Of a stretch of DNA of 64,000 nt, positions 22,618 through 36,455 are shown in pieces (position 1 is the first letter of the stretch; each line of letters begins with the position of its first letter). Source of the DNA: Hevea brasiliensis (Eukaryota > Streptophyta > Magnoliopsida > Malpighiales > Euphorbiaceae); contig NC_079501.1 in NCBI RefSeq assembly GCF_030052815.1, positions 41,349,593-41,413,592 of the forward strand. The letters run 5' to 3'. The position numbers were made by a program, and so were the translations under genes. The notes below the pieces were generated by a model, which was not told the DNA's origin, searched no databases, and saw only the letters and a list, made by a program, of their open reading frames with translations.

Positions 22618-23982
22618 CTCTAGTGCTAGTGGGAGATTGTTAGTAGTATGCCCTAGAGCATACTATTTAGTATGTATCTTGTACATATTTTTATTAATAA
22701 AAGGCTTTTCCACTTTTCCGCTTACATAATACATGTGTAATAGAAAAGGTCCATTGATATTTTGTTAGAAATATTATTCTAAAGTTGTTAAGAATATGAG
22801 TGACATTATTTCCAGCACAAAGTATCATAAATAGGTTCATAATCGAGGATACTTCATAATGAGGACATGACTTATCCAGAAAGATTGTATTCATATTTGT
22901 TCCTAAGTTATTTATATGAGATATAAATAAGATGGAATGGTGAGTCTCATGCCATATGACAAATATGGTAGGTACTTATAAATGATAAGTAGGTCGAACC
23001 AGTGACACTTTTGACAAGCACATGGAGTTTACTCTTATCAATGTTTTGTCATAAATCATATCAGTGCATATAATCTTTAGACCTGAGATAGCACAGTTAT
23101 CTTATATATAGGTAGTTTGAGTTTGATACTGCTTTCATAGTTGTACTGTGTATGGGTATATGTGCATGTGTTGGCTCCTACTAGTTATATATGGAGGTAG
23201 ATGTTGATCAAGATGGAATCTGTTCATCTAAGTAAATAGAGATAAAATCCTATGTTCATTTAATTGTTCTTGATGTTTCAAGTTCCTGGCCAGGACAGAT
23301 AGATTTAATCAGAAAAGAGTTTCTAATGAGAAAATCTTTTTAATCAAGAACTGGAATTAAAAGAGAACATAATATTCATAGCAAATGGAGTTTGACATAA
23401 ACCATGACTCCAGCTTGAGTTGGGATTTTGTAACAGAGAGATTCTAGTGCATGGTAACAAGTGATTATAGGTTCATTTAAGGTAAACCTTATTACTAATT
23501 AGGTGTCCATGGCATGCTATGCTAGGTGTTAACCATGGTCTATGAGGTGCATAAAATGATTTAGAGAAATCATTTATGGTAAGAAAGAGTTCTGATGATA
23601 TTAAGAGTTGATATCCTATCTCATTGCCAATTAGTGATGAGCCTAGTAAGTTATACACATACACAAGTAATCACCTAATTAAATATGATTTAATTAATTA
23701 ATTAAAGAGTTTAATTGATTAATTAAATAGGTTTGATTTGCAATTAAATTGCAAAGTCCCTAGCATGACTTGAAACCAAATCTAGATAATTGGATGTATA
23801 GTATAAGTTAAATTTATATTTAAAGTGTTTAAATATAAATTTAATTAATGAGAAATTAATTAATATAGATTAATTAATTAATTTATATTTGATATAAATT
23901 AATTAGAAGAAGCGAAATAATTATTTTGGGTTAAGAACTCAAAATTAAGACGCAGGGGTATTTTGGTCATTTCGCAGTGTGA

Positions 23983-23988
23983 CACGTG
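23983..23988 (+). promoter_or_regulatory. G-box in copia2 3' LTR
   Basis: CACGTG within GACACGTGGCAC, the same position as in copia1 and copia3. Confidence 0.5.
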
Positions 23989-24170
23989 GCACAATGAGAT
24001 GGTGATACATGGCATTACACATAAGCTTGCCAAATGTCTTTTAATCATGTAAGATGATTAAAATTAAGATTAAATATAGGTTTGACACTGGGCACAATGT
24101 GATTGGGTCACTTAAACCTAGAGCTAATCAAAGGGTGACATGTGGCAAGGGTTTAATGTGTTAACCTAGC

Positions 24171-24177
24171 TATATAA
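24171..24177 (+). promoter_or_regulatory. TATA box in copia2 3' LTR
   Basis: TATATAA in CTAGCTATATAAGTG, about 180 bp after the G-box and followed by a C/T-rich stretch typical of a plant leader. The corresponding site in copia3 is TATTTAA (37015-37021, minus strand). Confidence 0.6.
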
Positions 24178-24745
24178 GTGTTATTATGAGAAAATAAAAT
24201 ACAACCAGCAGCCACACTCTTTTGTCACGCCATTTTGAAGCTCTCCCTCTCTTCCTCTTCATCTCTCATCAATTCAAAGAGATTAGCCATCAATCTCTTG
24301 AATTAAAAATACTAGAAATTGTTTCTAGTGTCCTGTTTACATCTTTAATCTCTTAAAAGGCAGAACTTGAATTTCTAATTAATAGAAAAAGCTTTAGAAG
24401 CTTTTCAAGGGCTGCCATAGGTGTTCTTGGTGTGGACAAGCTAGAGGGACAACATTTGGTGTCCTGAAGACGAATCTCAAAGGCGCAAATACGCTGCAGT
24501 ACATCAAGAGGTTAGTGTAATCATTCTTGATTTAATCTAGGGTTTTAAAATTAATCTGATTAATTTTAAAATCTTAAATGGCAAATACAGATCCAAAAAC
24601 ATATTAAAAGAGTTTTAATATGTTGTTTATCATTGAAATCAAAAAGTTAAAAATAAATCTTGCATGATGCATGTGATCCTAGGTGAAAACTTTTGAATTC
24701 AAAGGTATAAACTTGTGTTTTTCACGCTTCTGTTCCTTCACATAA

Positions 24746-26191
24746 AACCAAACCAAGTGGACCAAAAGCTTGCCTAAATCTGGGTGACCTGCAGTCTGTT
24801 TCTACAGAATGACCAAATGAACAGTGTTTGGTCATTTGGCCATAACTCAGTGTAGAATGGTCCAATTGACCTAAAATTGTACCAGCAACAAGCTGAGATA
24901 TAGACCAACAACTTTCATGAAGAAACCTAACCCAAATTATGAGCAGAACCTATCCGACAAGTGAGTTGCAGTCACTGTTCACTGCACTGTAGATATGGTC
25001 AGTCCAGAAAAATTTCAATCCGGCCAATTGTGGTTTTTGCACCATAATTTAAGCTACAAAACTCCAAATGGAGTGAATCAAAAAAGGAAATTCAACTAGA
25101 CAAAATAAGGAACAACTTTCTTGTTGATCATTTTACCAAATTTCCACTAAAATAATGACCAATGGAATAGTAAAGATAAGGTATGAAAACTGAAAATTCT
25201 GCTCATTTAACATTAAACTTAGAAATGGTATTGGCAACCAATACCAACAAATTTCGAATGCAAAATGTGGTATGTTGGGAGTATTAAAACTAATGTACCT
25301 ATTGTTTATGCAAAAGTCAATATTTTGGTTGACTAATGAAGTGAATAGTAACACCAAAACTTGAAATTCAAAAATTGTAAAACTTAAAAATGTAATATAC
25401 CCTAGTATACCTAACATGATTGCTTTGGATAGCTTGGCATGCCAATAGGGTTCTGTTAGCAGTACTGCATATGGCTTCATGCCATTCTGTGTTTCATGGC
25501 TTTCTCATGTCGTTCTGTGACATAATAGCCCTTGGCTATGTTATTTGAATTATTACACTTGGGTTTAACCCTGATAATTATTACAGCTTATTAGGCATTA
25601 CATTTGCCTGCCGGAGACACAATGTGATCGATGGTGTGATGGTCCGAGGTACTTAGTACCCAGTGCTAGTTTACCCGTTTATCCAGTCCAGTCAACTAGT
25701 ATGGGTTACTCGAGCAATGATAATAAACCTTACTAAATTTTAATCGAATAATAATGCAAATAATATTAGAAGTTAAGTCTACCAAAAAGAAAAACACACA
25801 CATTCTGCATATTTGTTTTATTTTATGTTATTTTATATTATTTTATATTGTCACCACTAAGCAGAATTGCTTAACGCGTCGCTTTTGCCACGCGCAAGTA
25901 CTGGAGACCTAGCTGTGGAGCCCAGCAGACATCAGACCGGGTGAGTCATTAGATTTGCATCCGGAGTCCCAAGTCACCTCACACCTGCAGTGCATATGGT
26001 AGGACATAGGATTTTTGGAGCTTTTTTTTTTCATTTTGCATTTTGTACTAGTTTGGATTGTAACTCTAAACTCCTGTAATTATGTATTAATGTAAATATA
26101 TGAAATTTCATATTATTAAGATCTTCTGCATAATGTATGTTGATAAATGAAATATTGAGAATTAATTGTGAATATGCTACAAGTGATGAAG
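24746..26191 (+). repeat. Element D 5' LTR, segment 2
   Basis: Continues D's LTR after copia2 (the CATAA copy is 24741-24745) and matches the G solo LTR from about 57250 and, in its last 600 bases, D's own 3' LTR. It stops at TGAAG (26187-26191), where E is inserted. It holds the paired hairpins at 25857-25895. Confidence 0.85.
25857..25895 (+). other. Paired hairpins in D 5' LTR
   Basis: Hairpin 1 CTAAGCA/TGCTTAA (closing pair lost by G to A). Hairpin 2 arms CGCGT/ACGCG. Confidence 0.6.
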
Positions 26192-29033
26192 TGTGACACC
26201 TCTTACCCGTCTACAGTGTAAGCGAGCAAGTTATGCCACTCAGTGTGTTGGAACACCAATTCATGTTTCAATTTCAATTAATCCTTTTTAATTCATTTAT
26301 TTATAATTTTTGATAAAACTAAATTTTTTCGCAAATTTTATAGAAAATCCGGCAGAGTGCCGGCTATAAATTGGAAAAACAGTTCTTCTGAACTTGTTAA
26401 AAACACTCCCAATAATATCATCACCTTATTCTCAATCAACCTCCAATATATTCTCAAAAATTTCTCAATTCACTGCAATATCTCAAAATTTTCATTCATC
26501 TTATATCATACCAAATTCAATGAGAAACACTCATATTTATTTCTGAACATAGTTCATAGATAATTACAGCAAAAATATGATTACATGAGTTTATAATGTA
26601 CATAACAAAAGTTTACAAAATACAAAATGGCAAAATATCAAAATATCCCAGATGGCCTAATGCCCTACCAAATGCACTGCAATGTGAGGTGACTCTGAAC
26701 TCTGAGTGCAGATATGATGGCTCACCCAGTATGCGGTCTGCTGGACTCCCCAGCTAAGTCTCCAGTACCTGCGCGTGGCAAAAGCGACGCGCTAAGCAAT
26801 TCTGCTTAGTGGTGACAATATAAAATAAAATAAAATAAATTAAAATAAAATATGCAGAATGAATATTTACATTTCTGGGTAGACTTAATTTTTAATATTT
26901 ATTGCAGTGTTATTCGATTTAAGTTTGGTAAAATTTATTAACATTGCCCGAGTAACCTAATTTAGTCAACTGGACTGGATAAACGGGTAAACTGTTACTG
27001 GGTACTAAGTACCTCGGACCATCACACCATTGGTCACATTGTGTCTCCCGGTGTGCAACAGAACAGCTAATAAGCTGTAATAATTATCGGGGATTAAACC
27101 CAAGTATAACAACTCAATATCATAGCCAAAGGCTATTATGTTACAGAATGGCATGGGAAGCCATGAAACACAGAATGGCATGAAGCCATACACAGTACTG
27201 CTAACAGAACCCTAGTGGCATGCTAACCTATCCAATCCAATCACATTAGGCCTACTAGGGCATTTAGCACTTTTCATTTAAGTAATTCTTTGAAATTGTA
27301 TTTTTTTTTTATGATTACTATTCACTTCATTGGTCAACTAAAATGTTGACTTTTGCATTGGCAATAGGTAAATTAATTTAAATATCAACAACATACCACA
27401 TTTTGCATTTTTAACTTGTTGGTATTGATTGCCAATACCATCCCTAAGCTTAATGATAATTAGACCAAAAATTTTAGTTTTCATGCTTTGTCTTTACTGT
27501 TCCATTAGTCATCTTTGTAGTGGAATTTTGGAAAAGTGGAATTTTGGAAAAGTGATCAACATGAAAGTTGTTCCTTATTTTGTCTAGATGAATTTCTTTT
27601 TTTTGAATCACTCCATTTGGAGTTTTGTTGCTCAAGTTATGGCCTAAATACCATAACTGGCCGGATTGGGCAGATTCCAAAATTCTGGGCAAAACTGATT
27701 CTGCCAGATTTGGTGACTCAAGTTTGGTTGGCAATTTGACTAGGTTATGATCATAATTTGGGTCAGGTTTCTTCATGAAAGTTGTTGGTCTAAATGTCAC
27801 CTTGTTGTTGGTAAACTTTCAGGTCAATTGGACCTTTCTACATTGAGTTATGTCCAAATGACCAAATACTGTTCATTTGGTCATTTTGCCCAGGCAGAGT
27901 GCAGGTCACCCGAATTAGGGCAAGCTTTTGGTCAAGTTGGTTTGGTTTTCTGAGCATGGTTTCTTCATCAAAGTTGTGCCATTATGTGTCTAGTTTCATG
28001 TCCAATTGGCCAAACGCCAATTGAACCTCTACAATTCAATTTATGGCTGTCCAAACAGGCTAGACTCATAGCCAAACCTGCAGGTTACACAAGGCAGCCA
28101 CTCCAACCTCAAATCCCACAACCCAATTCACTTCATTTCTGGTTCAAACCAAACCAAATGGTCACTAATTGACCATTAGAACCTACTTCCATTATCACAA
28201 GATCAAAGTCTCATTTTTCAACCCAAACCCTAACTCAACAATTTCAAACTCATGCATTTTCACTTTATTTCATAATCTACTTAGCAAATACATATTGTGG
28301 GCAGCCCTAATATCCTTTTAACTTCATTAAATTCAACACCATCAAACCCTAACCATGGCTGCCAAAAATAAGGGATGGCATACCAATGTCTTTCATCAAG
28401 TTTCTTTGTCATTTAATCACCAATATAGTGCTTAAACATGAAATTGAATTGAAATTTAAGGTTTTGGTCACTAACCTCTTATGGAGTGAGATTGCTCACT
28501 TGCTAGGGTTCCTCTTTTTCTTTTCTTTTTGCTCCCAAAAGACTTTCCAAGAGGTAAGAACACTTTTTTGTGCTGCTAGGTTATGATTTTGTTGGGTAGA
28601 AATTGGTGAATCAAGCTTTGAAAAGCTTGAATATGCTTAGCTATGGAAGAGGTGGGTGACGGCAAGGAAGGTGGGAGAAGCTTTCTGTTTTTTTTTTTTT
28701 TTCCTTCATTTTCCAGCCCATTAAGTCTCTTTTAAATTAGCTTAGGCCATGTGTCAACCTTGGATTGGTTGGGAGAATTTTAATGACATCATGATGATGT
28801 CATTATTCCATTTTCTTTCAATTTCTCACCATTTCTTGTCTATTTAATTTCAATTAAATTTTTAACAACATTTATTCATATTTTATGTCATATAATTCAT
28901 TTACATAAATGGACAAGTTGATCAAAAATCATCTCTGAAGACGAAATGACCAAAATGCCCTCCGTTTGGCTTATCGAGCCAAAATTGTGTGTACCAATAG
29001 AAAAATTTTTCTAAGTATTTTCTTGGCATTCTA
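26192..29033 (-). repeat. Element E 3' LTR, distal segment
   Basis: Reverse LTR from its TGTGACA-type end at 26192 up to the copia3 insertion. TTCTA at 29029-29033 is the copia3 duplication. Paired hairpins lie at 26771-26809. Matches 43711-46500 of the 5' LTR. Confidence 0.9.
26771..26809 (-). other. Paired hairpins in E 3' LTR
   Basis: Read on the minus strand: hairpin 1 CTAAGCA-GAAT-TGCTTAG, then hairpin 2 with arms GCGCGT and ACGCGC around a 10-nt loop. Both are fully paired; this is the cleanest copy. Confidence 0.7.
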
Positions 29034-31132
29034 TGATGGAACGGAAGCGTGAAAAACACAAGATTATACCATTGAATTCAAAAATTTTCACCTAGGGTCA
29101 CAAGCACCATGCAAGATTTATTTTTATCTATTTGATTTCAATGATAAACAACATATTAAAACTCTTTTAATATGTTTTTGGATCTGTATTTGTCATTTAA
29201 GATTTTAAAATTAATCAGATTAATTTTAGAACCCTAGATTAAATCAAGAACGATTACACTAACCTCTTGATGTGCTGCAGCGTGTCTGCGCCTTTGAGAT
29301 TCGTCTTCAGGACACCAGATGTTGTCCCTCTAGCTTGTCCACACCAAGAACACCTATGGCAGCCCTTGAACAGCTTCTAAAGCCTTTTCTATTAATTAGA
29401 AATTCAAGTTCTGCCTTTTAAGAGATTAGAGATGCAAACAGGACACTAGAAACAATTTCTAGTGTTCTTAATTCAAGAGATTGATGGCTAATCTCTTTGA
29501 ATTGATGAGAGATGAAGAGAAATAGCTGGAGAGGCTCAAAGTGGCGTGACATATGAGAGGAGAGGCTGCTGGTTGTGTTTTCTTTTCATAACCCCACTTA
29601 AATAGCTAGGTTAACACATTAAACCCTAGCCACATGTCACCTTTTGATTAGCTCTAGGTTTAAGTGACCCAATCACATTGTGCCAAGTGTCAAACCTATA
29701 TTTAATCTTGATTTTAATCATCTTACATGATTAAAAATATTTGGCAAGCTTATGTGTTATGCCATGTGTCACCATCTCATGGTGCCACGTGTCACACCGA
29801 AAATGACCAAAATGCCCCTGTGTCTTAATTTTGAGTTCTTAACCCAAAATAATTATTTTCTTCTTCTAATTAATTTATATCAAATATAAATTAATTAATT
29901 AATCTCTATTAATTAATTTCTCATCAATTAAATTCATATGTAAACACTTTAAATATAAATTTAATTTATACTACACATCCAATAATCTAGATTTGGTTTC
30001 AAGTCATGCTAGGGACTTTGCAATTTAATTGCAAACCAAATCTATTTAATTAATCAATTAAACTCTTTAATTAATTAATTAAATCATATTTAAATAGGTG
30101 ATAACTTGTGTATGTGTGTGACTTACTAGGCTCATCACTAATTGGCAATGAGACATGATATCAACTCTTAATATCATCAGAACTCTTTCTTACCATAAAT
30201 GATTTCTCTAAATCATTTTATGAACCTCATAGACCATGGTTAACATCTAGCATAGTATGCCATGGCCACCCAATTAGTAATAAGGTTTACCTTAAATGAA
30301 CCTATAATCATATGTTACCATGCACTAGAATCTCTGTTACAAAATCCCAACTCAATTTGGAGTCATGGTTTATGTCAAACTCCATTTGCTATGAATATTA
30401 TGTTCTCTTCTAATTCCAGTTCTTGATTAAAAGATTTTCTCATCGTAAACTCTTTTACGAATAAATCTATCTGTCTGGCCAGGAACTTGAAACATCAAGA
30501 ACAATTAAATGAACATAGGATTTTATCTCTATTTACTTAGAGGAACAGATTCCTTCTTGATCAACACCTACCTCCATATATAACTAGCAGGAGCCAACAC
30601 ATGCCCATATACCCATACATAGTACAAGTATGAAAGCAGTATCAAACTCAAACTACCTATATACAAGATAACTGTGCTATCTCAGTCTAAAGATTATATG
30701 CATCGATATGATTTATGACAAAACATTGACAAGAGTAAACTCCATGTGCTTGTCATAAGTGTCACCTGTTCGCCTACTTATCATTTATAAGTGCCTATCA
30801 TGTTTGTTATATAGCATGAGACTCACCATTCCATCTTATTTATATCTCATATAAATAACTTGGGAACAAACATGAATACAATCTTTACGGATAAGTCATG
30901 TCCTTATTATGAAGTATCCTCGATTGTGAACCTATTTATGATACTTTGTGCTAGAAATATTGTCACTCATATTCTTAACAACATAAGAATAATATTTCTA
31001 ACAAAATATCAATGGACCTTTTCTATTACACATAAATATATTATGTAAACGGAAAAGTGGAAATGCCTTTTATTATTAAAAATATATACAAGATACATAC
31101 TAAATGATATGCTCTAGGGCATACTACTAACA
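29034..31132 (-). repeat. Copia3 3' LTR (2099 bp)
   Basis: Begins TGATGGAACGG (the reverse of the usual LTR end) and ends CTACTAACA at 31132, next to the reversed polypurine tract ATCTCCCAC (31133-31141). G-box at 29786-29791. Confidence 0.92.
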
Positions 31133-31146
31133 ATCTCCCACTAGCA

Positions 31147-34100
31147 CTAGAGCCATTCATTACAATATCTTAGACCTATCTTCTCAAGATGTCGGTCTAA
31201 CTGAGCTTGTGACAAATGCTTAGTGAATGGATCAGCGGGTTTTTCAGCTGATGTTATTTTTCTGCATGGCTATATCGCCTTTGCCCAACTATATGTCTGA
31301 TAATGTGGTAGTGCCTTTCTATGTGTTAGGATTTTGGGTGAGACCTTAGTTCCTTAGCTCAGATGATCGCTCCATTGTTGTCACGATGTAGTGGGCTGGC
31401 GACTCAATGGAAGGAACTACCGTAAGTTCTGTCACGAACTTTTAATCCAAAGCGGCTTCCTTTGCGGCATCTAATGCGAGAATATACTCGACCTCTGTAG
31501 TGGAATCTGCGTGCGTGCTCGCTTGGAACTCTTCCAACCGATCGCACCTCCATTACAAATGAACACATATCCAGAGGTAGACTTTCTATCATCGATATCG
31601 ATTGGAAATCGAATCGATATAACCATCCAATTGCAAGTCTCCACCTCCATAAATCAAGAATAAATCCTTAGTTCTTCTCAAGTACTTAAGGATATTCTTG
31701 TGACTATCAAGTGTTTCAAACCGGATTGGATTGATACCGCTAGTCAAACTAACGAGATATGCGATATCCGCCTAGTACACAACATTGCATACATTAAACT
31801 TCCAATAGCGAAGCATATGGAATCTCGCCATCTTATCTCTTTCTTGGTGTCTTTGGAGACATCTCTTTAGAAAGGTGGATGCCATGTCTCACTGGTAACA
31901 ATCCTCTCTTGGAATCAAGCATGTTAAACCTCTTTAACACCTTTTCCAAGTATAGACTTTGGGATAAACCAATTATTCTTTTTACTCTATCTCTATAGAT
32001 GCGAATCCTAAGAATATAGGTTGCCTCCCCTAAGTCTTTCATGGAGAATGTATTTGACAACCATACCTTTATAGTCGTCAACATACCTGTATCATTACCC
32101 ATCAACGATGTCATCCACATATAAGACAAGGAAAGTGATAGCACTGTCACTAACCTTCTTATATACACATGGCTCATCCTCATTTTTGATAAAACCAAAA
32201 GATTTAATGGCTTCATCAAAACGGATGTTCCAACTCCTCGAAGCTTGTTTCAACCCATAAATGGATCGCTTTAGCTTGCATACCTTGGAACCATCTTGGG
32301 ATTCAAATCCCTTAGGTTGTTCCATGAAAATGTTTTCTTCAATGTATCCGTTGAGAAAAACTGTTTTGACATCCATCTGCCAAATCTCATAATCATAGTA
32401 TGCGCCTATTGCTAATAAAATCCTAATTGATTTAAGCATGGCAACAAAGTAGAAAGTCTCCTCATAGTCTATTCCTTACCTTTGGCGAAACCCTTTCGCT
32501 ACTAGCCTTGCCTTATAGGTCTCTACCTTTCCATCAGAACTAATTTTCTTCTTGAAAACCCATTTGTTCCCTATAGGTACAATACCTTCAGGTGGGTCAA
32601 CAAGATCCCAAACTTGATTCTTATACATGGAATCAATCTCGGATTTCATAGCATCAATCCATTTTGAAGAGTCTATATCTGATATAGCTTCTTCATAGGT
32701 AAGTGGATCATCTCCATGATCTACTTCTTCATGAGTAGACAACTCTTGTTCTTCTTCATGAAGAAAACCATATCTCACTGGTGGGTGAGATACCCTGGTT
32801 GTTCTACGAGGACCAGCTGTAGATGTTTCATCAATGGGTATAGGTTGACTAGATGGATTTATATCCATCTGATCTGTTGGTTGGTCAGAATTCTCCAATT
32901 CTAACTCTGTTTGCCTTCCTTTGCCTCCTTCTTGAACAAACTGTTGTTCAAGAAATGTGGCATCTCTACTTATCACAACCTTTTGTGAAGTAGGCAAATA
33001 AAAATAAAATCCAAAACTATCTTTTGGATATCCAACAAATCGACCTCTTTCTGATCTGGTCTCCAATTTATCAGTGTTCAGCTTTTTGATATAAGCTGGA
33101 CAACCCCAAATCTTAACATGCTTAAGACTTGGTTTTCTTCCATGCCATATCTCATAAGGTGTGGAAGAAACTGATTTTGATGGAATCCTATTCAGAATAT
33201 ACAAAGCTGATTCTAATGCAAATCCCCAAAAGGAGATTGGCATATCAGTATAGCTCATCATACTACGTACCATATCCAATAGGGTACGATTTCTCCTTTC
33301 AGATACACCATTCATTGTGTGGCGTTCTGGAGGAGTCGGTGAGAAACAATGCCATGCTCTCTCAAGTATTCATCAAATTCGATACTCAAATATTCACCTC
33401 CACGATCGATCGAAGAGCTTTAATACTTTTTCTGTTTGATTTTCTACTTCAGATTTAAATTCCTTAAACTTTTCAAAGGATTCATGTTTGTATTTCATCA
33501 AATACAAATACCCAAACCTTGATTTATCATCAGTAAAGGTAATAAAATAATGAAAGCCCCCTCTAACCATTTCTTTAAACGGACCACATACATCACTATG
33601 TATTAGTTCCAAAATATTTTCAGCTCTTAGCCCTTGTCCAACAAAGGGTGTTCTAGTCATTTGCCTTGAAGGCAAGATTCACATCTTTGGAGTAGGCTCA
33701 GAGCCCAATGAGGATAGAATCCCCATTTTCTCCAATTTTGCAATCCTATCTTATGAAACATGACATAACCTTAAGTGCCAAATATATTTTGAACTTGAGT
33801 TGGTTTTCACCATGGCATTGCATTCATTTAGATTACTATACTCTGGCCAGTGGAAACACTTTCTTACTGACAATGGAAACACTTTCCTATTGGCAATGGA
33901 AACACTTTCCTGTTGGCAGTGGAGACACTTTCCTTTGCCTTTATCAGCTTTAATCTTCCTTTTCTGTTTAGCTATTTTCTTGGAAGGACCAGGAATATGA
34001 GGTTTCTTTTTCTTATTACCCTTCTTCTTGTTGGACTTTCCAGCAGAAGAAGATGCAACCAAAGCTACCTCTTTCCCTTTATTGCCTGGCATATTCTTTT

Positions 34101-34696
34101 GGGCAATAACCAGCATGTTGAGTAATTCAGCTAAGGTGCATTCCTGTTTAGTCATATGGAAATTTGTCACAAAATTCCCAAAAGACTCAAGAAGGGACTG
34201 AAGGATCAAATCCGTTTGTAGTTGGAAATCCATGTTGAAGTTAAGATGTTCCAACTGCTCAATCAGCCGAATCATCTTGTGGACATGATCCCCAACATTC
34301 TGTCCCTCAGACATCCTCATACGGAATAACTGTCTAGATATCTCATACCTAGCATTCCTGCTGTGCTCACCATACAACTCTTGTAGGTGAAGGAGGATCT
34401 CACTCGCACTCTGCATGTTCTCATGTTGCTTCTGTAACTCATTACTCATAGAAGCAAGCATGTAACACTTAGCTCTCATATCATGCTCCTTCCACTTGTC
34501 CAAAGTATCATGTTCCTCTTGTGTGGCCTCTGGAGGTAAGGGACCAGGAACATTTGAATCTAGAACATATCCTATATGTTCAAGGTTCAAGACAAGTTAC
34601 AAATTTCTTAGCCAATCGCATGATTAGGTCCTGTCAACTGTTGCGATCAAGTATGCTTGCAAGGATATTGGATGGTGGTGGTTGTTACGTACTCAT
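31147..34696 (-). pseudogene. gag-pol: Copia3 gag-pol, decayed and internally deleted
   Basis: The probable ATG is at 34696-34694, followed by a stop three codons later. The main Gag frame runs 34590-33751 and reaches a zinc knuckle start (CLHC), then a 23-bp tandem duplication. It then joins directly to sequence just before the GAG-pre-integrase domain, so the rest of the knuckle and the whole protease are missing. Integrase follows (33675-33394, then 33315 on) with NGVSERRN. RT is present to YVDD, after which the frame shifts near 32110. RNase H (31592-31404) is badly broken. At least one stop (near 32470) is CAA to TAA compared with copia1. Several frameshifts fall exactly at CTG or CAG sites and may be sequencing errors. 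Confidence 0.88.
33843..33934 (-). repeat. 23-bp tandem repeat (4 copies) in copia3 gag
   Basis: Four copies containing CAATGGAAACACTTTCC with exact 23-bp spacing (anchors at 33853, 33876, 33899 and 33922). The unit comes from the zinc knuckle codons and the array marks the edge of the protease deletion. Confidence 0.85.
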
Positions 34697-36440
34697 TATT
34701 ATCGTAAAATTAATTGCGAAATAACAGATTAATTAGTAAATGTATCATGTAATTAACCAAATATGATTATGGTCTTTTAATCAAATTGGTCCTCCCACTA
34801 ACTTAGCGAATCCTACACTTCCAAAGTAGAAAACGGAAATCCTAGTTGGATGGATTTCTAGTGGGTGATTGAATTCTTATAATTCTATTGATCATCCTCA
34901 GGTACATCCATTATTGGAATTACAATAAACTATAAGTGAGCAACTCCTTGCCCATCACATCTCATGTGAGGTTCAATCCTTTTGCTAGCCCCTAATGCTC
35001 AAAATCTCAGGTACATCCAATATTGACTTATCTTGCATTAGTTAAGTTGATCCCATTGAGCCAGTAATTATGCAAATAATTTTAATGTCCTCAGGTACAT
35101 CCAATACTGGCCACCAAACCATTTACATATTTACAACATCTCATGCTTAACAATTATTCTTAAGAAAATCTCTTAAATTAATTGCATCTCATGCAACTAT
35201 TTAAAATTTCTTAGCTTATGTTATAATTACTTTAATTATAGCATTTCCAACTTAATCATTTGTTTGGAAGATTTTATAGCCATCCTAATTACTATTAAGG
35301 TCTCACTTTGCACATTATCCATTTAGCATGCATATATCATATAATTGCATACATTCCCATACATCTCATGCATTCATGGATAAGATTTAAATATGGTATG
35401 ATCATGGACTTTCTAAGGGATTCAATTCTGAGCCACCAAGAATTGAATCAGGGCATTCCTAGGTGCATTTCATTCATTCATTTTACAAGAGTTACTGAAG
35501 GAGTACATAATCAACACTTGATATTGAATTCCTCCCACTGGTCCCACCAATGCTCTTGACCTCCTTGAACTTCTTGCAATCCAATATTACATAGTAATCC
35601 TTGGCATACCAAGGCGAATTTACAAGAACTTAAATAAATGAAATTACAACCCAAAAATTATTACAAACTTAATAATACATGCCCAAAATAAATTAAAATA
35701 AATTAATTAATTTACAATCCCAAAGAAACATAAAAGAAATAAATCCAATCACATTGGTCTTTTATAGTCCATGATCATCCATCATGCATATCACTATTTA
35801 ACAATTAAATAAAACATACATACTTAAATTAAATTGAATATCTCATATTCAACTTAAAAATCAGATTTGAATATGATTCAAATAAATTTAAAAATACATA
35901 TTTGAATCTCATTCAAACAAATTTAAAAATTCAGATTTGAATCACATTCAAACAACTTCAAAAATTCAGATTTGAATCACATTCAAACATTTTTAAAAAA
36001 TCAGATTTGAATCACATTCAATTATTTTTAAAAATCAGATCTGAATTTTATTGAATCAATTTTAAAAATCAGATTTAAATATGATTCAAACAACTTTAAA
36101 AATTCAGATTTGAATCACATTCAAACAACTTTTAAAATTCAGATTTGAATCACATTCAAACAATTTTTAAAATTCTGATTTGAATCATAATTTAATTGTG
36201 TGATTAAAACAACTAATTAAACACTTTAATTAGTCAAAGAATAGGCCTTAGATCATACAACAATTGCAGAATTAAAAGCCAAACCTTGAACCACCCATGG
36301 AACCATTGTTGCCGCCACCAATGGTGGCTTCACCATGTGTGACGCCACATCTCATGATCCAACTAGCAATGAATCTCTTGATCTCATGATCAAACACACA
36401 ATTAAATTATATAATCAACAATCTAAATGGCAAATATAGT
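34697..36440 (-). other. Copia3 long untranslated leader
   Basis: Counterpart of the copia2 leader: three copies of the CTCAGGTACATCCAATATTG-type motif (near 34907, 35007 and 35089) and the ~35-bp repeat block (about 35850-36190). No coding frame. Confidence 0.65.
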
Positions 36441-36441
36441 G

Positions 36442-36453
36442 GCTCTGATACCA
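36442..36453 (-). other. Primer-binding site (tRNA-iMet), copia3
   Basis: GCTCTGATACCA on the plus strand, a perfect reverse of TGGTATCAGAGC, two bases from the LTR. Confidence 0.92.
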
Positions 36454-36455
36454 AT

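Larger units (their letters stand above)
14947..24740 (+). mobile_element. Copia2: complete Ty1/copia retrotransposon (9794 bp)
   Basis: Bounded by LTRs 14947-16918 and 22638-24740 and flanked by a perfect 5-bp duplication CATAA (14942-14946 and 24741-24745). Order: 5' LTR, primer-binding site, a 1.7-kb leader, gag-pol remnant, polypurine tract, 3' LTR. It inserted into the 5' LTR of D, whose sequence continues without a gap across it. Confidence 0.95.
22638..24740 (+). repeat. Copia2 3' LTR (2103 bp)
   Basis: Preceded by the polypurine tract GTGGGAGAT-like 22629-22637. It begins TGTTAGTAG, ends TCTGTTCCTTCA, and is followed by the CATAA duplication. It retains both the G-box and the TATA box that the 5' LTR has lost. 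Confidence 0.93.

Noticed and set aside
25133..25480. A 115-codon reverse frame with hydrophobic stretches, and a similar frame at 57734-57973
   Set aside because: Both are the same place in D-type LTRs. Hydrophobic residues follow from AT-rich DNA, and there is no gene structure.
28680..28710. Homopolymer T run as a poly(A)-type SINE or LINE tail
   Set aside because: It lies inside E's LTR at the same place as a shorter run in the other LTR (46187); no flanking duplication.
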